This document shows, one piece after another, positions 22,884-33,126 of a stretch of 64,000 bases of DNA; the stretch's first letter is position 1; every line of letters starts with the position of its first letter. The notes beneath the pieces were generated by a model. The model saw only the letters and a program-made list of their open reading frames with translations. It had not been told where the DNA came from and ran no database searches. A program made the position numbers and the translations under genes. Location of the stretch: the NCBI GenBank assembly GCA_958298945.1, contig OY282607.1, positions 76,438,868 through 76,502,867 on the forward strand, written 5' to 3'. The DNA is from Atherix ibis. Taxonomy: Eukaryota > Arthropoda > Insecta > Diptera > Athericidae.

Positions 22884-23240
22884 TTAATTAGTTAGCAGAA
22901 CGCCACAGGATTGGCAGATAGGACGTAAGCGGTTTTCAAAAAGAAAATTGGGTGAAAGTGGTATGCTCTGTCCGAATTCTAAGCAATTTTCATGTCCAGA
23001 ATTTCGGTAAGGATGTCGAGGAGACTGGTTTGTTAGTAATTGGCAAGTGAGATGCTTAAGAGGTCTCACTATAAGTCCAGTCTATATTTTTACATATAAC
23101 TGAGGATATTGTTTGCCATTTTATTAGTAGGAAGGGCAGATTTGGGATAAGTTTGAGTACCAGACGCCGGAGATTTCCTCCAGCCAATTAATAAGCCCGT
23201 TGATTCCATCCAAATAATTATAATGCTAATAACGTTGTGG
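22884..23240 (-). pseudogene. non-LTR RNase H family remnant, C-terminal part
   Basis: Minus strand: KSPASGTQTYPKSALPTNKM then ANNI matches the stretch KSP...EPNMPCLLSKWQTT of the 17986 copy. LKHLTCQLLTNQSPRHPYRN and SGHENC align with LYHFSAKLPTIKSSQHFYQN and SEQKNC there. FENRLRPICQSCG may be the remains of the C-terminal zinc knuckle (R-G....C..CG) of RNase H-bearing retrotransposons. The RNase H domain itself is missing in this copy. Confidence 0.6.
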
Positions 23241-23298
23241 CTGGCTTGGCTATCAGTAAAAATTAGGATATTATGTTAATTAATTAAGCCCATAGTAT

Positions 23299-23321
23299 TA
23301 TATATATATATATATATATAT
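23299..23321. repeat. (TA)n microsatellite
   Basis: Eleven uninterrupted TA units, about 140 bp before the intact mariner. Confidence 0.95.
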
Positions 23322-23458
23322 GTATACTGTTAGTATAGTTAAGAGTTTATAGAAAATTTAAAAAAAAATAATAATACAAACTATTAAAATAATAATTATA
23401 TAGGAAAGTAATACATATATGAGAATAGTTTTGTTGTTACTAGCAATTAAAAATTATA

Positions 23459-24745
23459 CGAGGGTCGTTCAATAAGTCCTTGGAAAATCCGAGAAATTGC
23501 GCTCATAGTGTCGGTAAAGATTTTGTAAGTAGCATTATCGACAGGATAGCTGTCAAAATTTCAGCTCGATCCATAGCGTAGGTCAATTTCTATCGTCGAT
23601 TAAAGTTAACGACATTTATTTGTGCATAACAATGGAAAAAAGCGAGTTTAGGGCTGTCATCAAACATCTCCATTTGAAAGGCTTAAGCATGAAAGAATTC
23701 AAAGCCGAGTTGGATGCAGTTCATGGCACATCTGCACCTGTGTTAGCGACGGCTTACAATTGGGTGAATGAATTTAAACGTGGCCATTCATCCATAAAAG
23801 ATGAACATCGTTCAGGACGCCCAGTTGAGGTGTCTACTCCTGAAATCATCGACAAAATCCACGATCTGATTTTGAACGATCGGCGAATTAAAGTGCGCGA
23901 ATTAGTTGAGGCCACGGGCATATCACAAGGTACAGTCGCTTCAATTTTGCATGAAAAATTGTATGTGAAAAAAATTTCGGCAAGATGGGTGCCGCGTTTG
24001 CTCTCAGAGGAGAATAAGCGCAATCGTGTAGTGGACTCTGAGGTTATGTTGGCACTCTTTCATCGCAATCCTGCCGAATTCCTTCGTCGATATGTCACTA
24101 TGGACGAAACCTGGATACACTACTACACTCCAGAAACGAAGAGACAGTCATCACAGTGGATTTTCAAGGGTGAACGGGCTCCGAAGAAGGCAAAAACGGT
24201 GCCATCGGCCGGCAAGGTGATGGCCACGGTCTTTTGGGATTCGCAGGGCATCATTTTTATCGACTACTTAGAAAAAGGAAAAACAATAACAGGAGCGTAT
24301 TACGCGTCGTTATTGCAACGGTTGAGCGAGGAAATCAAAGAGAAACGCCCCCATCTGAAGAAGAAAAAAATCCTCTTGCATCAGGACATTGCGCGTGTGC
24401 ACACCTGCACTGTTTCCATGGCCAAAATTGTGGAATTGAGAATGGAATTGTTGCAGCATCCCGCTTATTCACCAGATTTGGCCCCGAGTGACTATTTTCT
24501 TTTCCCCAATCTGAAGAAATGGCTTGGCGGACGACGGTTCACTTCCAACGAAGACGTCATTGCTCAAACGGATGAGTATTTTGCAGAACTTCCGAAATCC
24601 TATTTTTTGGACGGGATAAAAATTTTGGAAAAACGGTTGGAAAAGTGTATAGAGCTAAAAGGAGATTATGTTCAAAAATAAAATTTTTTTTTTTTAAAAA
24701 CAGTTTTTTTCCATTTTTTTCTAAGGATTTATTGAACGACCCTCG
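23459..24745 (+). mobile_element. complete mariner element, mellifera-type, apparently intact
   Basis: It is 1,287 bp long. The 5' end reads CGAGGGTCGTTCAATAAGTC and the 3' end, in reverse complement, CGAGGGTCGTTCAATAAATC. The inverted repeats run about 28 bp with two mismatches. TA occurs on both sides (23457-23458 and 24746-24747), the expected target duplication. One uninterrupted transposase gene occupies 23632-24681, leaving about 170 bp of 5' and 64 bp of 3' untranslated sequence. Length, ends and gene are all standard for a full mariner. A near-identical copy lies at 1-601, so the family has been recently active in this lineage. Confidence 0.97.
23632..24681 (+). CDS. mariner transposase, 349 aa, intact reading frame
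   Basis: Cut-and-paste DD34D transposase. I chose ATG 23632 (MEKSEFRAVIKHLHLKG) because mariner transposases begin M-E-K-.-E-F; the open frame extends only a few codons further up without an ATG. Residues 1-115 carry two helix-turn-helix motifs joined by a DEHRSGRP linker (57-64). WVPRLL is at 119-124. The catalytic aspartates are D158 (MDETW), D252 (HQD) and D287 (SPDLAPSD), with 34 residues between the last two. One oddity is that the residue after D252 is I (HQDIARVH), where nearly all relatives, including the copy at 1-537, have N. This may weaken or abolish activity. KGERAPKKAKT and the C-terminal KCIELKGDYVQK are typical of the mellifera group. Confidence 0.97.
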   Translation: MEKSEFRAVIKHLHLKGLSMKEFKAELDAVHGTSAPVLATAYNWVNEFKRGHSSIKDEHRSGRPVEVSTPEIIDKIHDLILNDRRIKVRELVEATGISQGTVASILHEKLYVKKISARWVPRLLSEENKRNRVVDSEVMLALFHRNPAEFLRRYVTMDETWIHYYTPETKRQSSQWIFKGERAPKKAKTVPSAGKVMATVFWDSQGIIFIDYLEKGKTITGAYYASLLQRLSEEIKEKRPHLKKKKILLHQDIARVHTCTVSMAKIVELRMELLQHPAYSPDLAPSDYFLFPNLKKWLGGRRFTSNEDVIAQTDEYFAELPKSYFLDGIKILEKRLEKCIELKGDYVQK

Positions 24746-24747
24746 TA

Positions 24748-26023
24748 TTTCTTAATATTCTATCAGTTTAAAAAAAAATTACATTTTTATATCTACAAAA
24801 TAAAAGCTATTTTTTTTATTTAAAAATGTGTTTATAATTGAAATTAAATAATCACATTATATAGAGTTATTTACTAATAGTATAGCAAATATGATCTGGT
24901 TATGGAAAAAATGGAAGAAATATTTACATAAAATTATCACTATAGGTACGATCAATAAATCATAAAAAAGTATAACAACACATATATGAATATTACGACT
25001 TTAGTAAAACTTCTAAATTGCTTCTCTTAACGATATTGAAACGTTAAATGAGATGATAAATCAACTCAAATTAAAACAGTTAAAGGCGAATATTTCATAA
25101 TAAATGGCGTTATTGTAACACGCTAAAGCAATAAAAAAAAGCATGCACGCATGAAGGTAGACTAAGTCTTGAATATGTGTATAGTCTAATTTGTGATGCT
25201 ATTACAAACTTCAACAGTTACATATATTTGGTAATCATTGACTTGTTTTGATATTCTTAAGAATAAGAAGGAAAGTTAAGTCTTCACCAATGAATTATAC
25301 TCAAACTTTTCATCGAATACTAAGATATATGCTGATATCTATTTTTAGAAATTCCCAGTCTATAATTAGCCGCGGAAAGCACAGTAATACCAGCCAAGTC
25401 ATAAATGCAAATAATGACCACAAATTATTTATGTTAAGGCTATCGTACCTGCTCGAAATAAGGATATATAGTAAAGTTCAATGTGTAATTAGCAAGAATT
25501 TCTAGGGTAATTATCCTTGTTCAGGGTGTGCAATGTGTTACGTGTACCGCAATGTGCAGTATATATATAATAAGAGTGATCAATTTTTATGATTGCCATA
25601 GTCGTAACTGTTATGTTTTCTTGTAGATTTAAAAAAAATGTTTCAGGGGCAAATTTTCTGCAATTTTATGAGCCTTCAAAAATTCTATAAATGATGTATG
25701 ATAATGGAGAACATTGCAAAGGTGTATGATCATAATCTGTATTTTTCGGTTTTAATATTCTCATCAGTCTGTACTTTGTATTCAAATATACAGAATATTT
25801 CAAAAGTAGATTTACAACTTTAATTTAAAACTATTTTAGTAAGCTGTCATGGAGCATTATAATTTTAATTTATCGTGGAGCATTATAATTTTAATTACTT
25901 TTAGTTATTGTAAGAAAATTTTACAAAAGTAATTCATCAATTGGATTGGAATAACGTGCTTTAAAATTGCACTATTTTCCGTAAAGTAAATAGTTTTAAA
26001 GAATATTATATATAGTATACGAT
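24748..26023. other. A+T-rich stretch; one tandem duplication
   Basis: The frame at 25248-25505 (+) is 85 codons long, but I recognise no family. Otherwise only the 26-bp duplication at 25847 is notable. Confidence 0.4.
25847..25898. repeat. 26-bp tandem duplication
   Basis: Units 25847-25872 and 25873-25898 share GTGGAGCATTATAATTTTAA (A for the first G in unit 1) and differ at two positions. Confidence 0.92.
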
Positions 26024-26612
26024 AGACTGCCGTTTTAGTCCGTAAAAATGTGCCTGAAAGTTTGAGAATCTATATAAGAAGTTGCACAAAAATATTGAAT
26101 CTTTCTCAAACCGTTTTGCGGATTACTTTGCAAAAGGATTTGCATTTATGCCGCCGGTAATGAAGCTAATTGATAATGAATGACGAAGCGCAATTTAATC
26201 AAAGTGGATTCGCTTACAAAGAAAATAAGTCATCTGGTGAAATGAAAATCCAGAGACAGTTTACAAAAGAACTTTACACCTTCGTGGAGTAACTGTTTGG
26301 CGAAGTGTTTGGTCCAGAGGCATCATTCGTCCAAATTTCTCAGAGATTCGTGAGCAATATAGAGAAACACCACGGAACTTTTCCGTTCGTGAATTGGACC
26401 AATACAGGATGGCGTCCCACGCTCTACGTGTTACAATAGAAATTTCGCGACCGATGGATTGAACATCTTAAAGAAAATATACGTAATGAAATCAATGGAA
26501 TAAATTCGAAATTATGTGAAAGCGTATGAAAAATGTCATCAAAAGAGTAGCCCTTTACTACAAGGACAAAGATTGCAAAAAAGGCAATATTATTTTCCAT
26601 ACAAAATTTTAA
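26024..26612 (+). pseudogene. DD41D (rosa-type) transposase remnant
   Basis: VLVRKNVPESLRIYIRSCTK then ILNLSQTVLRITLQKDLHL matches the RR.SQ.L.LS.TTL.RILHKDL helix-turn-helix region. NDEAQFNQSGFAYKEN is the first catalytic block (SDEAHF...GFVNKQN) with the D present. ENPETVYKRTLHLRGVTVWR and VWSRGIIRPNFSEI correspond to the VTVW-GLW-GGIIGPYFF stretch. The second and third catalytic blocks are mostly deleted. The tail LKENIRNEINGINSKLCESV, KNVIKRV and NIIFHTKF with TAA at 26610-26612 is the family's C-terminus. Reading requires several frame changes. Confidence 0.78.
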
Positions 26613-28689
26613 AGTCTATATAGGCGATTTTGGCCATCCAGGATACTATTTTAAATTTTATTCCAAAATTATTTGAAAATAAAATATTCTACATAAATAC
26701 TAATTATAAATTTCATACAAACTAAATGGTTGAGATCTTTTTTCGATAATACCAGTAGGAACATATCTCCCTCTACTACCGATACACTAATTTTTTTATC
26801 TCTAACAGATAATTATTACACAAATTATAAAATGCTCAGTGACTGTGATTTCGATTTAATACCATCATCAAAGAATATATTAAAAATTATATTATTTTAT
26901 CAATTTCTATGATAAATAACAGAAATAATTTTATAATAATAAATAATTAAATAAAACGTTAATTTATAAAAAAAAAATATCAAACCAACTCATTAACTAT
27001 ACACATATATATAAAATACACAAAGAAAAGTGAAGGACATTTTTCCATAATAATTTATTGAAAGAGCTGATTAGTTTATTAACCATACCCATAAAAACTG
27101 TATTTTCTGTAAAATTATGTAAAGAAAAGGACAATAATCTATGAAATAATAAAAATTTTCCTGAAAGAAATAAATATAGTTCAAATAGGATTAAGCTGAG
27201 GCAATTTGACTTTGAAAAGTTTGTGAAAAAACGTTTTTTTTCTGAAAAGTATAATAAGGGTGAACATGTTAAATTAATATGAAAATATTTTCGAAACTTG
27301 AAACAAAACTTCTTACCCTTTTGAATACTTCAGGCGTTTGTTAATATATCAAAGTACATGTATTTTGAATCAGGGATCAAAATTTACTGTTCATAAAGTT
27401 CTTTCGAAATTTTCTGATTCTTCAAGTTGTCTTCAATCACTTGCAAGTAAACTAAATATTATTTATTTAGTTTGATATCAACTGTAGCACTTATCACTTT
27501 AAAGTTTATAGTGTTAATTTGAAAGTATATAAAATCATATAGAAATCAATTATAGTAAATTAAAAAATTGGTTGGGCTTTTAAATTACTTGGAAATAACT
27601 TATATGGAAGTTATTTAATTTAGATTTTGTAGAAACGGTTATAAATAATGTACTTAATAAATGATTATACGTACATACACGTAGATTAGAAAAAATATAT
27701 TTTCAATAAAAAACTTTAACTTGAATTTGATGGTACAATAAATTTTTATTTATTATGAATAGAATTTTTTGATTTTTTCCAAAGATATAATAATTTGTAA
27801 AGTGCCAAAATACTATTAAACCTTGATTATAAACAGTTATAGTCATTATAGTATATCATTCTCGATATTAGAAAAAAGTAAATTAAAGTAAAATTATTAA
27901 ATAGTAAATAAAAGGAGTTTTAAGAATTTTAACTATATAAATAAAATATGGAATAGAATATAATTTTTGATTTAAATTCTTCCCAACAACCCAATATGTC
28001 TCCTTCCTTTTTCCACGCCTAAGCGAAGTAACAATCGGTGAACTGTCCCAGATGTGATCATCACACAAATAATAATATCGCAGGTATGCTGAGATGCAGT
28101 AGCTGAATAAGCATCCAGAGTAATAAATAAGCTCCAGCATGAAGCAAGAATGAAAAAATGGAAGCCTACAGCCTTAATAAGGTAATAGATTTGATATAAG
28201 TTCTTGGCCCATGAAGTAATACATGATAGAAGTAGTCTTAATGAGACTCATATTTGAAGAAAATGATGGTAGGTTTTATTAACTAAAACTCCCACGCACT
28301 ATAGGGATTAGTATTTCTTCGAAGATTTCGCTCTACCCACATAAAGAACTACCTTCTCTAATCCTTTACAAAAATTACTTTATAATAACTATTAGTTCTC
28401 TAACTATCATTTTTCACCATCCCTCCCATTAATGATATATTATCTTGGAAAAGATTCCTCAACTATTATTCTGAATTTACAATACTTTTTTCCTCATCAT
28501 GACTAAAAAACATGGTTGAGAACATTCTTGGGCAAGCAAAAACCCAAATATTGATCCGTTATTGTACATGGAGTTATTAAGAAAGATGATTCATACATCC
28601 ACAAACTTTATTGTACGAGTACAATCATTTTTTTAGGACTGTTCATATTATGGAGTAGTTTCCAGTCCAATCAGCGAAACAACATCATC
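26613..28689. other. A+T-rich stretch without recognised gene
   Basis: I find only short random-looking open frames. Toward 28270-28690 the composition becomes more mixed as the non-LTR remnant approaches, possibly its unrecognised 5' part. Confidence 0.4.
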
Positions 28690-29010
28690 TTCGAGTACAG
28701 CCACGGGGACCTGAAGGTTATTCGTTTCCATCGAGTGATCCTATCCTAAATAATTTTCGACATAACCTGCTTAGCAATAGGGCTGTCGTGTTACTGTGGA
28801 TTTTAGGTCATGAGAAAATTCTCGGCAAGAAGCGTGCCGATAAATTACTTGTACCGCCCGTTAACCAAATGGCAAACAATACCTTTATCCATTCCTAGGC
28901 ATACGGACTAGACAAGTTTGGAAATGGTTTATTTCCATTCATTGCTCAACTGATCTACTCGATAACCTTACCGAAATTTTGGCCTAGGAAACTACTCAGG
29001 ATTTGTTAAG
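28690..29010 (+). pseudogene. non-LTR retrotransposon RNase H remnant
   Basis: GPEGYSFPSSDPILNNFRHN, then LLSNRAVVLLWILGHEKILG and KKRADKL are the end of a retrotransposon-type RNase H. WILGHEKILGKKRADKL replaces WVPGH-GI-GNE-ADELA, and its D (28837 region) is the family's last catalytic aspartate. LVPPVNQMANNTFIHS then a stop corresponds to LLSKWQTT... in the 17986 copy. The following DNA (to about 29010) aligns with that copy and with 22884 around the TTACCGAAATT(T/C)TGG stretch. Reading is broken by one stop and frameshifts upstream. Confidence 0.65.
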
Positions 29011-31507
29011 GACGTTCTGTTCTCACATAAACCTTTTTTATCAGAAATCACCTCCATACTCTATGTTAATCCTGTATATTTCAACTCCCTATCTTTTGCA
29101 TTCTAACAGAAGGATCTTTGATGTTGTGGAGATTTTGGATCGCTTAAATTATTTTCCAAGTCATCTTTAAAATTTCGTAAAATAAACTAAAATTCTCAGC
29201 AATATCTAATCATGTCTAACTGGTCCATCCAACTAATGAATGACCAATTTCATTTAACCCATATGTTTATACGTCGCCAAATGGTCTCACGGTTTGTCGC
29301 TATATCATGGCCCAGAAACTTTACATACAAACAAATTAAACACCACAAATTTTGTTCTTTGAAATGTTAGAGCAGATATTAGTTTCATATATGAAAAATG
29401 ATATCTATAGAATGATTGATTCTTCAGTTAAAAATAACTGCGCCTAATTATATTATAAATAATAGAATCCTTGAATAAAACATAAGGACTTTTTTTTGTT
29501 TATTTAAAAATGAGAAACTATAATGCAATCATATATTCTACTTATGGCGGCTGAATATGTAATTATAAAGACGGTGAAGAGTTATTTTTAACGATCGATT
29601 CAAAATCATCAATTTATAATATTTCCATCTATGCATGTATTGATGAACCTCGTATGAGGTTATACACATATGCATTTATTCTATGAACAATGATAATAGT
29701 AAGTGAAACAATATTTCTCACTTGGAAGGTTTTTATTTAGAATAGCTACGGTAAGAAGACCAATTTTCTGTTTAATTATTTATGGCACTATCGATTTTGC
29801 TGCAATTTATCATGCACTACTCGTATACCAGGAATAAGTTGGACACACATAATAGGCTGGTTTGATGATAACCTCGAAACTGTTCGTAAAATGCATGTTG
29901 TGGAAACTAAATTAACAATTTCTACTTTGCATGTATGCTGATGCGGGTGTAATAACAAAAGAGTATGGATTCTCATCCTTGATGAAGAGTAATGAGTACA
30001 AAAATAATCGTGATTTTTTATAAAGCAATTTTTTATGCTACTTTTATATTCTAACTTTAGTTGGTTCTGTATTTTGCATATTGCTGAGCTATGTGTATTA
30101 TTCTGCTTGCAGTAGGAGTACTATTGTATTTTAAAAAAAACATAACTGCATTGTGAGAGAACCTTTAAAGTTGGTCATTACTGGAAAATGCCTTACAGAC
30201 AAAAATAATTCCGAAACAAGTGCATACTTGTGCTTCGTGTTCTGCCAGATAAGCATATTTTCGCATGGATCTTTTACATAACATTGTTTCAACTTTAATA
30301 CTAAACATGAATAAAACAAATGCAAAAAACATTCTAAATACAATTTTTCTGCTCTAAGATCAGACGTAGTTCATGTTTTATTATTGATAATTTTCATCTT
30401 ATTTACAACAAAAAAAAAGCACTTTAAAAAAGAAAATTTCCTATCGATTAAAAAGTTTTCAACATAAAATTAGCTTCAATATGTGCTGTATTTGAAATTT
30501 CATATTTAGTTTTCAATTTGTATGAATTATTATTTGTTTCAAATTAGTATTAACAAGCAGAATTTTGATAAGTATATATATAATTTTTTTTTGTTCATAG
30601 CTACTTATGTTGTCAAAGTGTTTTGTTACGAAAAATTCTCAGACGTTAATTGCCTCATCAATTAATGAATACGACATAATTGACGTTAACGTGAACATTC
30701 GAATATGTTTATGTCACAATTTGGAAACGTTTTTTTTCTAAAACAACTGGGATAAAATAATTTGCAACAATTCATGTGTCAATATTTCAATTATAGAACT
30801 AATTCAATTAATTTGTAAAGATTGTATTAATTTCCAAAGAATTGGATTAGTTGAAAACTTGGGCAAATTTTTTGTGAACTTTGTAAAGAATTTCTGATAT
30901 GATTAGAATCGACAGTGATCGCAAGTGCTCTTATTTTAACTTATACGAGTATGTAGATAGGTTAATGACGTCTATCACAAAGTAATATTATACTTGTTCT
31001 TGTCAAATACTTATTATATTTTTTTTTTATTTTTATACCATATAGTCGTATTTTAATTTGATATCATTTGCCAAGCATCAACTATCAAGAAAGGGTCTTT
31101 TTCTCTTCCTACTAAATTTGGTAATATTTATTTGAATCTTATTTAGTTCGCATAGAACAATTGCACAAAAAAGTACTTATCATTAAAAATAATGTTTTGA
31201 TTTTAAATTCTAAGATTTCATATTACAATATGTAATTGTATATCTCAAAAAAATTGAGACGCATAAATTTCAGTTTGACATTATTTATCGAAAATCGAGA
31301 ATATTAATGTGGTTATGGCATTCTGACTGTTAACATCTTATATTTTCTAAAAATGATAATTCTAAATAACGTGAATTATTAGGCGTAGCAGAAAAGTAAA
31401 GATATTTTTATTTTTCCTCTACATAGCATTTTAAAAAGTAAATAAAAAAAAACGAGTGTATATATTTTTAAATTTCTGGTTTTATTAGAAAGTTTGAACC
31501 TTGAAAT
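29011..31507. other. A+T-rich stretch without recognised gene
   Basis: Some mixed-composition patches (29011-29340, 29780-29980, 30130-30340) contain short open frames on the minus strand. I could not relate any to a known family. Confidence 0.4.
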
Positions 31508-32552
31508 TTAAGAATGACTGCCACGGCTGACGTTACAGTATCCCATTGGCTAGCTCCAATTTTTCAGTTCATTTTCGATTGTCTTAGCCTGTATCTCTTC
31601 AATGGCAACTTTGATTTCATGTTTCAAGGCCTGAATTGGCTCTGGATGGCTTGCGTAACATTTATCCTTAACGGCTCCCCACAGAAAATAATCCAACGGG
31701 CTCAAATCACAGCTCCGATGCGGCCAATTGACATCAGAATTTCGGCTGATTATTCGGTTTTCGAAAGCAGTGCCCAAAAGTTGGATTGTTACATTGGCTG
31801 TGTGGCAAGTGGCCCCGTCCTGTTGAAACCAAATCTCGTCCATGCCATTCTCTTCAACTTTTGGAAACAAAAATTCGTTGAGCATGCCACGATAGCGCTC
31901 ACCATTGACCGTAACGGCGGCTCCTTTCGAAGAAAAACGGGCGCCAATAATGCCTTCAGTCGAAAATCCCCACCGAACCGTGACTCGTTGTGGATGCATC
32001 GGCTTTTCCATGGTTAAGTATGGATTTTCTGAGCCCCAGATGCGACAATTTTGCTTGTTGACATACCCACCGAGGTGGAAATGGGCCTCATCCGAAAAGA
32101 TGATTTTTCGGTAAAAATGCTCATCTTCGGCCAATTGATCTTGAGCCCATTGGGCAAACCGAAAACGCATCGGATGGTCATGCGGCTTTAGCTGTTGGAC
32201 TAATTGAACTTTGTAAGCTTTCATACCAAGGTCTTTGTGCAGAATTCTCAACAGAGAAGTGCGAGAAATGTTCAATTCCTGAGAACGGTGACGAGTTGAT
32301 GTTGATGGATGATCACGGACATTTTTAGCAACGGCGGCAATATTCTCGGTCGTACGCACTGTATTAGAGCGGGAACGAGTTGCTTTGTCAACCAACAAAC
32401 CAGTTTCGCGAATTTGTCCACAAGTTGACGTGATGGCATTCGATCTTTGCTCATTTTTTTTTTTAATTTCTCACAGTTTGGGTTGAAGACTCACCACTTT
32501 GGAAGTAAGTTCTCAATATTTCCCAGTTTTCTTCAAGCGTATGGATTACCAT
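31508..32552 (-). pseudogene. DD41D (rosa-type) transposase, least decayed copy
   Basis: Nearly whole gene of about 348 codons. The start ATG is at 32552 (MVIHTLEENWEILRTYFQSG). A run of A (plus-strand T, 32454-32464) shifts the frame into MSKDRMPSRQLVDKF. A second one-base loss near 32414 shifts into the main frame (RETGLLVDKATRSRSNTV), which is then open for 282 codons. Motifs: LNISRTSLLRILHKDL, IIFSDEAHFHLGGYVNKQN, VTVRWGFSTEGIIGARF, WFQQDGATCHTANV, CDLSPLDYFLWGAVKDK. All three catalytic D are kept, with 41 residues between the second and third. A nonsense codon at 31550-31552 precedes the normal tail PMGYCNVSRGSHS and TAA at 31508-31510. Inactive by three small lesions; the one in the A-run could be a sequencing error. 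Confidence 0.95.
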
Positions 32553-32610
32553 TTCGTAAAATTCAGACTGTTAACTAACAATCTGTCAATTCGTGTTGTG
32601 TTTTTGTAAT

Positions 32611-32820
32611 GCGTTGCGAAAAGTGGAAGAGCGAAATTTTGAGGAACGATATACCCTCTCAAGTGTCACAGCCAATATAAACATTAAGGAAGAAATTCAC
32701 ACAACGCAGCTGGCAGCCAATAGAACTTAGTTCAGTCAGTATCAGAAACCACTGCTGTACAAGATACTAGTCTTGCTAGTCCTCATGTATTCTTCGGGAA
32801 CTTGGATTCTCAGAGAATTC
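32611..32820 (+). pseudogene. non-LTR reverse transcriptase, C-terminal fragment (inverted relative to the next piece)
   Basis: Plus-strand reading ALRKVEERNFEERYTLSSV then TANINIKEEIHTTQLAANRT corresponds to the FE.V..F.YLGS.VT..N.I..EI..R...ANR.Y block downstream of the catalytic box. YKILVLLVLMYSSGTWILRE corresponds to LYKTLI.PVL.YGSE.W.L.E, and the piece between is shortened. One stop interrupts it. The N-terminal part of what is probably the same element lies at 32866-33126 on the opposite strand, so this block has been inverted. Confidence 0.68.
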
Positions 32821-32865
32821 TTATATGGGACTTATGCTAATTGATATTATCTTCGACGTCGATGA

Positions 32866-33126
32866 AACCCCCATACACTGTGTTATGCCTTTGTTTATTT
32901 GTAGACCTAAATTTTTCGCCATCGGCTCTATCTTAATGGAGGCGTCTCGTACAGCTCTTTCCAGTCGGAACATAATTTTAATGTCATACACCTGTGTCAC
33001 GGATCATTTCTTCCAGCGCCAGGGTGGAGATCATTGTGGCTCTGAATTTTGCTGGGATGCCGAAGTCTCTGATGGATGTGTAGAGTTTGATCCTGGCTAT
33101 GGTATTATAAGTGGCTTTAAAATCGA
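32866..33126 (-). pseudogene. non-LTR reverse transcriptase fragment with catalytic-domain deletion
   Basis: Minus strand from 33126: IDFKATYNTIARIKLYTSIR and DFGIPAKFRATMIS match the DFKAAYD-I-R-KLY--M--FGIP-KL block, which carries the first catalytic aspartate. After a stop, DIKIMFRLERAVRDASIKIE then PMAKNLGLQINKGITQCMGV matches D..I.GR..RAV.....E..A...GL.IN..KT..M, the segment right after the YADD box. The roughly 100 residues between, including YADD, are deleted. The sequence type is common in insect genomes as endonuclease/RT elements; I cannot name the clade safely. Confidence 0.75.

Noticed and set aside
23754..24023. 89-codon frame antisense to the mariner transposase
   Set aside because: It is a shadow of the real coding frame on the plus strand and has no motif of its own.
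31514..32017. 167-codon open frame on the plus strand
   Set aside because: It lies antisense to the DD41D transposase at 31508-32552, whose motifs are unmistakable; the plus frame is its shadow.
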